Shown: positions 57,934-64,000 of the stretch, piece after piece | How the letters are laid out: each line of letters starts with the position of its first letter | How positions within the stretch are numbered: the stretch's first letter is position 1 | Assembly: GCF_020034665.1 (NCBI RefSeq) | Contig: NZ_JAIQDI010000001.1 | Location: forward strand, 3,769,597-3,833,596 | Direction of reading: 5' to 3' | DNA from: Niabella beijingensis | GTDB lineage: Bacteria; Bacteroidota; Bacteroidia; Chitinophagales; Chitinophagaceae | Length of the DNA: 64,000 bases | Notes under the pieces: generated by a model | What the model was told of the DNA's origin: nothing | Databases searched by the model: none | Seen by the model: only the letters and a program-made list of their open reading frames with translations | Program-made: the position numbers and the translations under genes

Positions 57934-58509
57934 ATGAAGAAATCCGGTCTGATCATCATCGTTGTTCTTGCCGTTCTGGGGATCTACTTTTTGCTGTCGT
58001 ATAATTCATTTGTAAAAAAAGATGAAAAGGTACGGCAGATGTGGAGTGAGGTGCAGAACACGTACCAGCGGCGCCTGGATCTTACCCCCAACCTGGTAAA
58101 TACGGTAAAGGGCATCTCCGGCTTTGAACAATCAACGCTGGTGGCGATCGCCGATGCGCGCAGCCGGGCACAGCAGGGACTGGGGGGGGAACCTACCCCG
58201 GATAATTACAGCCAGCAATCGCGGTTGCAGGACTCCCTGGCTGCGGCATCCAACCGGGTTATCGCTGTTATTGAGCGGTACCCTACATTGCGTGGAACCG
58301 AGGCCTACCGCGGGTTACAGACCCAGCTGGAGGGCAACGAGCGCAGGATAAAAGTGGCGCGGAATGACTTTAACGCAGCAGTAGCCAACTATAACAGTGC
58401 CGTACGGGGATTCCCGGGGAAGATCGTTGCCGGTATCTGTGGCTTTAAGCCAAAAGAAGGATTCCAGGCAACTGCCGGAGCCGAAAAAAATGTAGAAATT
58501 AAATTTTAA
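57934..58509 (+). CDS. LemA-family membrane protein (second copy)
   Basis: 191 residues, clearly paralogous to the preceding gene (DEKVRQMWSEVQNTYQRRLD, LTPNLVNTVKGISGFEQST, VIAVIERYPTLRGTEAYRGL, GNERRIKVARNDFNAAVANY). N-terminal transmembrane helix LIIIVVLAVLGIYFLLS. The two copies have diverged in the C-terminal stretch but share the closing GFKPKEGFQATAGAE-like segment. Four bases separate its stop from the next start. Confidence 0.93.
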   Translation: MKKSGLIIIVVLAVLGIYFLLSYNSFVKKDEKVRQMWSEVQNTYQRRLDLTPNLVNTVKGISGFEQSTLVAIADARSRAQQGLGGEPTPDNYSQQSRLQDSLAAASNRVIAVIERYPTLRGTEAYRGLQTQLEGNERRIKVARNDFNAAVANYNSAVRGFPGKIVAGICGFKPKEGFQATAGAEKNVEIKF

Positions 58510-58513
58510 AAAC

Positions 58514-58978
58514 GTGGCCTTTTCCTTATTCAATCGAAATCCGGAAGAAGTACTTACCGTCGCAGAAAAGGAGCAGATCGTTGAAGCGATCCGCCAGGCG
58601 GAAAGCCGCACCAGCGGGGAGATACGGGTATACCTCGAAAGTCACAATAAATATGTGGACCCCGTTGACCGCGCCGTGGAGGTTTTTTATAAACTGAAAA
58701 TGGAGAATACCATCGACCGGAACGCCGTGCTGCTGTATGTTGCGGTAAAGGACCGGCAGCTGGCTATTTACGGGGATGAAGGCATTTATCAGCGGACGGG
58801 GAAGGAGTACTGGAATAACCTGGTGAAGAAGATACTGGGACATTTTAACCAGAAACACTTTGCCACCGGTATCAGTGAGTACATCCACCAGATCGGGGAA
58901 GGCCTCCATCAGTATTTTCCCTTTGACCGGGCTACAGACCATAATGAACTTCCGGATGATATTGTTTTTGGCAGTTAA
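58514..58978 (+). CDS. Cytoplasmic TPM-domain protein
   Basis: 154 residues with a probable GTG start at 58514, four bases after the lemA stop; no ATG gives a complete domain. TPM (TLP18.3/Psb32/MOLO-1) domain: AEKEQIVEAIRQAESRTSGE IRVYLES, DRNAVLLYVAVKDRQLAIYG DEG, YWNNLVKKILGHFNQKHFAT. No signal peptide, unlike its neighbour. It probably works with the LemA and YgcG-like proteins of the operon. Confidence 0.85.
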   Translation: MAFSLFNRNPEEVLTVAEKEQIVEAIRQAESRTSGEIRVYLESHNKYVDPVDRAVEVFYKLKMENTIDRNAVLLYVAVKDRQLAIYGDEGIYQRTGKEYWNNLVKKILGHFNQKHFATGISEYIHQIGEGLHQYFPFDRATDHNELPDDIVFGS

Positions 58979-58985
58979 TGAATAA

Positions 58986-59771
58986 ATGAAGCAACTTTTT
59001 CTACTATACTTTTTGCTGGTTTCGGCGCTGTCTTTCGCACAGGTCGAATCCGTGATCCCCAACCCGTCCAATCCGCCCAAACTGGTAAATGATTTTACCG
59101 GGCGTTTTTTAACGCCGGAGCAGGCGCAGACGCTGGAACGCAAGCTGGTGGCTTATGACGACAGCACCTCCAACCAGATCGCCGTGGTGATCGTGGACGA
59201 TCTGAAAGGGTATTCAAGAGATGATTATGCCATTGCGCTGGGAAGGAAGTGGGGCGTAGGCGGACAAAAACAGTTTAACAATGGGGTGGTGATCCTGGTG
59301 AACGCAGGTCCGAAAGACCGGGGCCTGTTTATTGCCACCGGGTACGGACTGGAAGGAGCGATCACCGACCTGATCGCCGACCAGATCATTCAGCAGATCA
59401 TTATCCCGGACTTTAAACTGGGGGATAATTACCGGGGGCTGGACGAGGGGACGGATGCCCTGATACAGGCGGCAGCCGGGAGGTTCAAAGCCCCTGAAGG
59501 GTATCGCGACCGGGGCAAAGGCCCGGGGGTTGGAACGGTTATCGTGCTGGTGATTGTGATTATTATCTTTATTTCCTTCATGAGCCGTGGCGGCGGTGGT
59601 GGCGGTGGCTATGTGTCGCGCCGGGGATACCGGGGCGGCGGCGGATGGATCATACCCGGCGGCTGGTCGGGCGGTGGTGGTGGTGGCTGGTCCGGCGGCG
59701 GAGGTGGCGGCGGCTTTGGCGGCTTCGGTGGCGGCGGTTTTGGTGGTGGTGGTGCCGGTGGAAGCTGGTAA
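58986..59771 (+). CDS. YgcG-like TPM-domain membrane protein with Gly-rich tail
   Basis: 261 residues: signal peptide (QLFLLYFLLVSALSFAQ), a TPM domain (VNDFTGRFLTPEQAQTLERK, SNQIAVVIVDDLKGYSRDDY, WGVGGQKQFNNGVVILV, LFIATGYGLEGAITDLIADQ), one transmembrane helix (TVIVLVIVIIIFISFMS) and a low-complexity Gly/Trp/Phe-rich tail (residues about 200-261). The tail shape is a hallmark of YgcG/TPM proteins. Last gene of the LemA/TPM operon; eight bases after the previous stop. Confidence 0.92.
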   Translation: MKQLFLLYFLLVSALSFAQVESVIPNPSNPPKLVNDFTGRFLTPEQAQTLERKLVAYDDSTSNQIAVVIVDDLKGYSRDDYAIALGRKWGVGGQKQFNNGVVILVNAGPKDRGLFIATGYGLEGAITDLIADQIIQQIIIPDFKLGDNYRGLDEGTDALIQAAAGRFKAPEGYRDRGKGPGVGTVIVLVIVIIIFISFMSRGGGGGGGYVSRRGYRGGGGWIIPGGWSGGGGGGWSGGGGGGGFGGFGGGGFGGGGAGGSW

Positions 59772-60007
59772 CCGGAATCGTTTCAATAACAGGTCTGAAG
59801 CTCCGGCCCGGATTCAGGCGGCATTTGAGCGGTAACAATTTGAATACAAAACATCTGAATAGAGCAATAAGCCCCGGATACAACCTCCCAGGTTTTGAAA
59901 CCGGTAACTGGCAACTTTAGCCATTAAACTTTTTCCACCTCATATTATTCGTTTATTTTTGTTTGGAAGAATCATTTTGATAGGATTATTAGAACAATAC
60001 ATACATC

Positions 60008-61375
60008 ATGAATAAGCGTTTCTTACTGGCGATCGTCTTTCTGTTGACTGGCTTTGTTTCTTTCGCTCAATATTCGGTTCAATCCAAATATTTTGTTTAT
60101 CTGCAAACCGAACCTGCCCAACCTTTTTATATTAAAATCAACGGCCAGCGGATTGAGGCCAATTCTTCCGGTTACCTTATTTTACCGCAACTGAGGGATG
60201 GAGACTACCGCCTGATTGTTGGTTTTCAGGATAATAAGAACCCGGAGATGACCTTCCGGTTCAAGATCGATTCAAAGGATAAAGGATACCTTATTAAAAA
60301 TTTTGGTGCTGAGGGATGGTCGCTGTTCGATCTTCAGTCCATGGATGTTCAGAAGCCATTAAGTGCAGATGAGGCGGCAGCGCTGGCCAAGGCCGAAGCA
60401 CCCAAGCCGCAACAGCCACGTCGCCAGGAGCCGAAGCCACAACCGAAACAGGAAACGCCTGCCACGCCGCCTGCGGAAACGGCTGCTGTACAACAAACGC
60501 CTCCGCCTGCTACGCCTCCACCTGCTACGCCTCAGCAACAGCCTGCTGCGGAAAATGCAGATGTGAGCGATTTTACAAAAGTGCTTTCCAAGGCAGCCAA
60601 TGATCCGAGTTTGCTGGAGCAGCCCAAACCGGAAGAAAAACCGGTTGTACAGGCAGCAGCTCCCAAAGAAGAACCTGTGGTTGCTGATGCAGGAGAGAAA
60701 GGAGAAACACCGCCACAGGAAGTAGCAGCAGAACAGCCGGTTCAGGAAGCTGCCCCGAAAGTGGCAACCAGGGTAGGCAAAGATGCGGTGGTAAAATTGT
60801 CGCAGCATTCGTCAGGAACAGGAACGGTTGTGGTATATGAAGACCGCAGCACGGGGGGCAGCGCAGAACAGATCGAAATAACGATCCCGGCATCGGGCGG
60901 GGATGATGCGGCAGCCGCGCCCCAAACGCCAGAGGAGAAAACACCCGATACACCACAGGAAACGCCGGCAGCCACCGACCAGAAACCAGCACCGTTCGTA
61001 GTGGAAGAAAAGCCTGCGATTCCACAGGAAAGCAGTTCCGGAAGAAAGAAAGGAAAGACAAAAGAAGCGGCAAAGGCCGTTTCTGGTAGCTGTAAGTCAA
61101 TTGCCACGGAAGATGATTTTTTGAAGTTGCGCAGGGAGATGGCAGGCAGGGACAATGACGAGGCGATGATAGAGGAAGCCCGCCGGGCATTTAAAAACAA
61201 ATGTTACTCCACCGCACAGGTGAAGTACATCAGCAGCATGTTCCTGTCCAATGCAGGAAAATACAATTTCTTCGACGCAGCAAAAGCGCATGTGTCTGAT
61301 CCCGAAAATTTCGGCTCGCTGCAGGACGAACTAAAAGACGCTTATTACAAGGACAAATTCAACTCGCTGAAATAA
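60008..61375 (+). CDS. Secreted DUF4476 protein with long Pro/Ala/Glu-rich linker
   Basis: 455 residues: signal peptide (RFLLAIVFLLTGFVSFAQ), a PEGA-like beta domain (YFVYLQTEPAQPFYIKINGQ, GYLILPQLRDGDYRLIVGFQ), a disordered Pro/Gln/Glu/Ala-rich region (about 120-350), and a C-terminal DUF4476 helical domain with a Cys pair (SGSCKSIATEDDFLKLRREM, FKNKCYSTAQVKYISSMFLS). The linker suggests a cell-envelope spanning or spacing role. Function unknown. Followed by its own terminator. Confidence 0.85.
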   Translation: MNKRFLLAIVFLLTGFVSFAQYSVQSKYFVYLQTEPAQPFYIKINGQRIEANSSGYLILPQLRDGDYRLIVGFQDNKNPEMTFRFKIDSKDKGYLIKNFGAEGWSLFDLQSMDVQKPLSADEAAALAKAEAPKPQQPRRQEPKPQPKQETPATPPAETAAVQQTPPPATPPPATPQQQPAAENADVSDFTKVLSKAANDPSLLEQPKPEEKPVVQAAAPKEEPVVADAGEKGETPPQEVAAEQPVQEAAPKVATRVGKDAVVKLSQHSSGTGTVVVYEDRSTGGSAEQIEITIPASGGDDAAAAPQTPEEKTPDTPQETPAATDQKPAPFVVEEKPAIPQESSSGRKKGKTKEAAKAVSGSCKSIATEDDFLKLRREMAGRDNDEAMIEEARRAFKNKCYSTAQVKYISSMFLSNAGKYNFFDAAKAHVSDPENFGSLQDELKDAYYKDKFNSLK

Positions 61376-61398
61376 ACCGGCAGTTGTAACAGATACGC

Positions 61399-61439
61399 AG
61401 CGTTCCGTGTGGTGGCAGCATCCCGGAGCGCTTTTTTTT
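61399..61439 (+). terminator. Terminator after the DUF4476 gene
   Basis: AGCGTTCCG (61399-61407) pairs with CGGAGCGCT (61424-61432) with one wobble; eight T follow. Confidence 0.8.
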
Positions 61440-61456
61440 AAAATATATTTTTCGTT

Positions 61457-62191
61457 ATGCCCCGGTTTTTTTTAGAAGTCAGTTATAAGGGAACCCGCTA
61501 CAGCGGTTTTCAGATCCAGGATACAGGGCCTACGATTCAGGAAGCAGTGGAAAAGGCACTGCAGGTTTTTTTTAAAACCACGTTCCGGCTGACCGGTTCG
61601 TCCCGGACGGACAGCGGGGTACATGCCCTGCAGAATTTTTTTCATTTTGACTGGGATGGGGCCATCGACCCCCGTTCGGTTTATAACCTCAATGCGATCC
61701 TTCCGGAGGATATTGTGATTAAAGGGATCCGGGAGGTTGCCGCTGATGCCCACAGCCGTTTTGATGCCGTGAGCCGTTCCTATCTCTATAAGATATACGG
61801 GTACAAGAATCCTTTTTTATCCGACACCGCTTATTTTTATCCTTACCCGCTGGATCTTGAAACGATGAACCATGCGGCAACCCTGCTGAAAGGTTTTAGT
61901 GATTTCAGCAGTTTTTCAAAAAAAAACACCCAGGTAAAAACCTTCAATTGCCATCTTATGGAAAGTTACTGGGAACAGGAGGGCGATGTATTTCAGTATC
62001 ATGTTACAGCCAACCGCTTTTTGCGGGGGATGGTGCGGGCGCTGGTCGCCACTATGCTGCGGATAGGCCGGCATTCGCTGAGCATGGAGGATTTTGAGAC
62101 GATCGTAAAAAAAGCCGTTTGCGGCGCCGCATATTTTGACGCACCGGCACACGGATTGACCCTCGTACAGGTAAATTATTCGGAGGCATAA
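61457..62191 (+). CDS. truA: tRNA pseudouridine synthase A
   Basis: 244 residues; converts uridines 38-40 of tRNA anticodon arms to pseudouridine. Motifs: YKGTRYSGFQIQDTGPTIQE, the catalytic Asp in GSSRTDSGVHALQNFFHF (about residue 55), NLNAILPEDIVIKGIREV, FDAVSRSYLYKIYGYKNPFL, and NRFLRGMVRALVATMLRIGR. Length is typical. It is convergent with the glycosyltransferase gene. Confidence 0.95.
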   Translation: MPRFFLEVSYKGTRYSGFQIQDTGPTIQEAVEKALQVFFKTTFRLTGSSRTDSGVHALQNFFHFDWDGAIDPRSVYNLNAILPEDIVIKGIREVAADAHSRFDAVSRSYLYKIYGYKNPFLSDTAYFYPYPLDLETMNHAATLLKGFSDFSSFSKKNTQVKTFNCHLMESYWEQEGDVFQYHVTANRFLRGMVRALVATMLRIGRHSLSMEDFETIVKKAVCGAAYFDAPAHGLTLVQVNYSEA

Positions 62192-62222
62192 GATCATAGA
62201 CCGGCAGAACAACCAGCTGTCG

Positions 62223-63206
62223 TTATTTTATATACGGTTGTTTTTTTAAAGAGCGTCTGGAAAAAAAGCGTTTGATCGCTGCAGAAAGCTGCGGAATACC
62301 GGAACGTTGGTAGCGCAGGTGTTGAAAATAATCCAGGTACTCCTGTGCTGTATGGGCAATGTTTAGTTTTTTTAAAGCGAAATTCCGGAAAAAAGTGCCG
62401 TCCTCCGGCCGGAATTTCTTGATTTCCTTGGTCACTTCAGCAACAGAGAACGTTTTATTGGAATACCTTCCGGAACAATTTTTCAGCAGGCTCCGTTCGA
62501 GCCGGTCCCTCACATAGCCGTCGCCGCAGGACTGGAAATAGGAACGGTGGTCAAAAATGATCACCGGCCGTCCGCAGGCCATCGCTTCATAGGCAGACCT
62601 GCCGATAGCTACCACGAGATCGGCCCTGTTAATGGCTTTTTCCACATTCCATTCCGGGTTTTTAAATTTGTTCAGGGTGATGAGGCGCACGCCTGCTGCT
62701 TTGCAGGAGGCTTCAATGATCTGATTGGCCTCATCGGACTGACACATACTTAAAACCGTCCGGACCTCGCTATGCAACGGGTTGGTGCTTTTGTACCGGT
62801 CCATATTGATCCCGTTGAGAATGACTTTACTTTCCAGGTCCCGTTGTGCTAAATGATCCTGTACTTCCTGCGAAATAGCTACATATCCGTTGGCATGGGG
62901 AGAGGGTTGCTCCAGTTCGGGGTAAATGCCATGACATGTTTGAATAATAAAACCGGAAGAGCGCAGTTGATTCACACAGGTATAATGATTGGCCAGTATA
63001 AGATCGTACTTTTTTTTCTGCCGGAACCGGACGCCCAGATCTGTCTCCAGTTTATCCGATACGGTTCCTTTGTGGAAGGTAAAATAATCCACATCAAACT
63101 GCTGCTTTGTTAATTCCTCCGCCAGTGCGTAGGTGTAGGTTTCTGATCCGCCCAGATGTTCCAGATGGTGATTCGCAATAAGGATCGAACGCGGGATTTT
63201 ATTCAT
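62223..63206 (-). CDS. GT4-like glycosyltransferase
   Basis: 327 residues of the GT-B fold: ILIANHHLEHLGGSETYTYA at the N-terminus, FIIQTCHGIYPELEQPSPHA, SKVILNGINMDRYK in the linker, and ADLVVAIGRSAYEAMACGRP VIIFDH in the nucleotide-sugar domain with the conserved E-x-x-A-C-G-x-P. The C-terminus is basic (FFSRRSLKKQ), possibly membrane associated. Donor and acceptor unknown. A short frame overlaps its start. Confidence 0.88.
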   Translation of the reverse strand: MNKIPRSILIANHHLEHLGGSETYTYALAEELTKQQFDVDYFTFHKGTVSDKLETDLGVRFRQKKKYDLILANHYTCVNQLRSSGFIIQTCHGIYPELEQPSPHANGYVAISQEVQDHLAQRDLESKVILNGINMDRYKSTNPLHSEVRTVLSMCQSDEANQIIEASCKAAGVRLITLNKFKNPEWNVEKAINRADLVVAIGRSAYEAMACGRPVIIFDHRSYFQSCGDGYVRDRLERSLLKNCSGRYSNKTFSVAEVTKEIKKFRPEDGTFFRNFALKKLNIAHTAQEYLDYFQHLRYQRSGIPQLSAAIKRFFSRRSLKKQPYIK

Positions 63207-63381
63207 ACTTCAATACGTTGTTTGCGCCATTCAATAAGGCTGAAAAAGCCGGCTGTATGAACCGGGTTATTATGATAAGGCCGGAGTTGTTTCCGTCTTC
63301 CTTAATGTAACGTTGTGGATACTTTAATAAGTATCGGGTAATGACAGATAAACGGTCTGCTGTAGAAATCCGCTTATACAA
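63199..63381 (-). CDS. Doubtful 60-residue open frame upstream of the glycosyltransferase
   Basis: Reads MYKRISTADRLSVITRYLLK and then FIQPAFSALLNGANNVLKYE. Its stop overlaps the glycosyltransferase start by eight bases, which is compatible with coupled translation. No family is recognised and a chance frame cannot be ruled out. Confidence 0.25.
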   Translation of the reverse strand: MYKRISTADRLSVITRYLLKYPQRYIKEDGNNSGLIIITRFIQPAFSALLNGANNVLKYE

Positions 63382-63488
63382 TTGACGTTTTTTATCCGCA
63401 AACTTTGCGGTTGACGCATGATCTAAAGGAAGTATTCCGGAGGGCGGCGATTATTTTCGAAAAAACTGCAGTTTTTTTTGAAATAAAT

Positions 63489-63518
63489 TTTGTGGTTTAA
63501 AAATTCGGTCTATATTTG
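63489..63518 (+). promoter_or_regulatory. Strong Bacteroidota promoter P1
   Basis: TTTG (63489-63492), 18 bp, TATATTTG (63511-63518). A hairpin TCCGTTT-GTG-AAACGGA lies right at the expected start, and GTTCTCTGAG follows, similar to a boxA antitermination element. Confidence 0.7.
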
Positions 63519-63729
63519 CACTCCGTTTGTGAAACGGATGAGTTCTCTGAGAAAAATTGAAAGATTCAAAAACCCTGAAATGCTGACACAGCTTAAGTTC
63601 CAGGAGCATCTACATAATGAATTCCAGTAATAGTTATTGGTTATTCCGCTTATATCTTACCGTCACTTTTGATACAGAAAATACTGAAATAATTTTTCAT
63701 GATTGTATCAAAAATCAAAATAAAAGTTG

Positions 63730-63737
63730 TATCTTTG
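63730..63737 (+). promoter_or_regulatory. Promoter P2 (-7 box)
   Basis: TATCTTTG, a perfect -7 box followed by CAGTCCGCC. The nearest upstream TTG is 24 bp away (63703-63705). The small frame 63617-63892 across it is not considered a gene. Confidence 0.5.
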
Positions 63738-63838
63738 CAGTCCGCCTGAAAATAAGGCACTGCCAGATCCGATCCTTTCTTATGGCAGGTAAGTTCTTCA
63801 GATTTAATTGGTTAGACAAAAATATTTTCTTAAATATT

Positions 63839-63869
63839 TTTGTTAGTTTGGAAAAAGCGTGTATCTTTG
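63839..63869 (+). promoter_or_regulatory. Strong Bacteroidota promoter P3
   Basis: TTTG (63839-63842), 19 bp, TATCTTTG (63862-63869): full consensus. The predicted transcript begins with an AACCCC...GGGGTT hairpin and then GTTCTTTAAGG (63908-63918), close to the boxA consensus. Confidence 0.7.
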
Positions 63870-64000
63870 CAACCCCAAAACGTAGGGGTTGAGAGTTTGG
63901 GAAGTTAGTTCTTTAAGGTAAAAATGGTACAGGCGGTTGGCGCCAGGTTTGGTGGTTCGATTCCACGGTATTATCGAAAGTGGCGGAGGGGAGTTGATTC

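Larger units (their letters stand above)
63519..64000 (+). other. Leader region, probably of an rRNA operon starting beyond the window
   Basis: About 480 bp without a gene, carrying three stacked promoters, hairpins at the predicted starts and boxA-like motifs. This is the usual architecture upstream of 16S rRNA in Bacteroidota. The 16S gene itself is not in the window, so this is inference. Confidence 0.45.

Noticed and set aside
59214..59786. 190-codon minus-strand frame rich in Thr and Ala
   Set aside because: Antisense of the Gly-rich tail of the YgcG-like gene.
63945..63970. tRNA T-arm-like GGTGGTTCGATTCCAC
   Set aside because: No acceptor, D or anticodon stems can be built around it; probably part of the leader.

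Overview
The window comes from a Bacteroidota chromosome, most likely a Chitinophagaceae-like soil or plant-associated bacterium. The evidence is a SusC/SusD pair, a two-component propeller sensor, many secreted glycoside hydrolases, promoters of the TTTG / TAnnTTTG type, LemA/TPM and DUF4476 proteins, and an AraC-linked cluster of DinB/VOC/SRPBCC genes. No genus is claimed.

Layout. 1-5.5 kb: the 3' part of a GH2 beta-galactosidase, a GH109-type oxidoreductase-fold glycosidase and an esterase lipoprotein. 5.7-6.8 kb: a frameshifted membrane protein gene, a three-copy 101-bp tandem repeat and a regulator remnant. 6.9-16.0 kb: a type II-C CRISPR-Cas system (cas9-cas1-cas2) that converges on an array of 37 complete 47-bp repeats. 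16-32 kb: DPP-IV peptidase, RtcB RNA ligase, a pepsin-fold protein without its catalytic Asp residues, a GlxA/AraC regulator with a row of small stress or modification enzymes, ThuA, OsmC, LipA, YceI and a nitroreductase. 32.2-47.9 kb: a pectin/arabinan-type polysaccharide utilisation locus (GH43, GH105, SusC, SusD, response regulator, sensor kinase, GH43). 48-64 kb: an SBBP propeller protein, tRNA-Glu, gapA, pgk, a broken lipoprotein gene, dgkA, a LemA-LemA-TPM-TPM operon, a DUF4476 protein, truA, a glycosyltransferase, and a run of strong promoters at the right edge that probably leads into an rRNA operon.

Main discovery candidate. On the minus strand upstream of cas9 lies a unit built like one free-standing crRNA: a 30-nt guide (7000 to 6971), a 16-nt copy of the 5' end of the CRISPR repeat (6970 to 6955), and an intrinsic terminator (6952 to 6919). 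The last 12 nt of the guide, which is the Cas9 seed, match exactly at 7122-7133. That site covers the -33 box of the best promoter for cas9 (TTTG-N19-TAATTTTG, 7126-7156). The match stops exactly where guide meets repeat. This predicts that Cas9, using the tracrRNA (minus strand, 7204-7295) and this RNA, binds its own promoter without cutting it and so limits its own expression. The idea parallels tracr-L in Streptococcus pyogenes and crRNA-like regulators such as CreR, but here it is a separate RNA in a Bacteroidota II-C locus.

The tracrRNA gene also lies antisense within the predicted cas9 5' leader. In the crRNA direction every array repeat carries a perfect TAnnTTTG box, so each spacer may have its own promoter, as in Neisseria II-C arrays. 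The array has no leader at its transcription-upstream end: it is cut off inside a repeat 11 bp from the DPP-IV stop codon. In the polysaccharide locus, a conserved box occurs at a fixed 48-49 bp from a -7-like element in front of three transcription units and is the likely target of the split hybrid two-component system.
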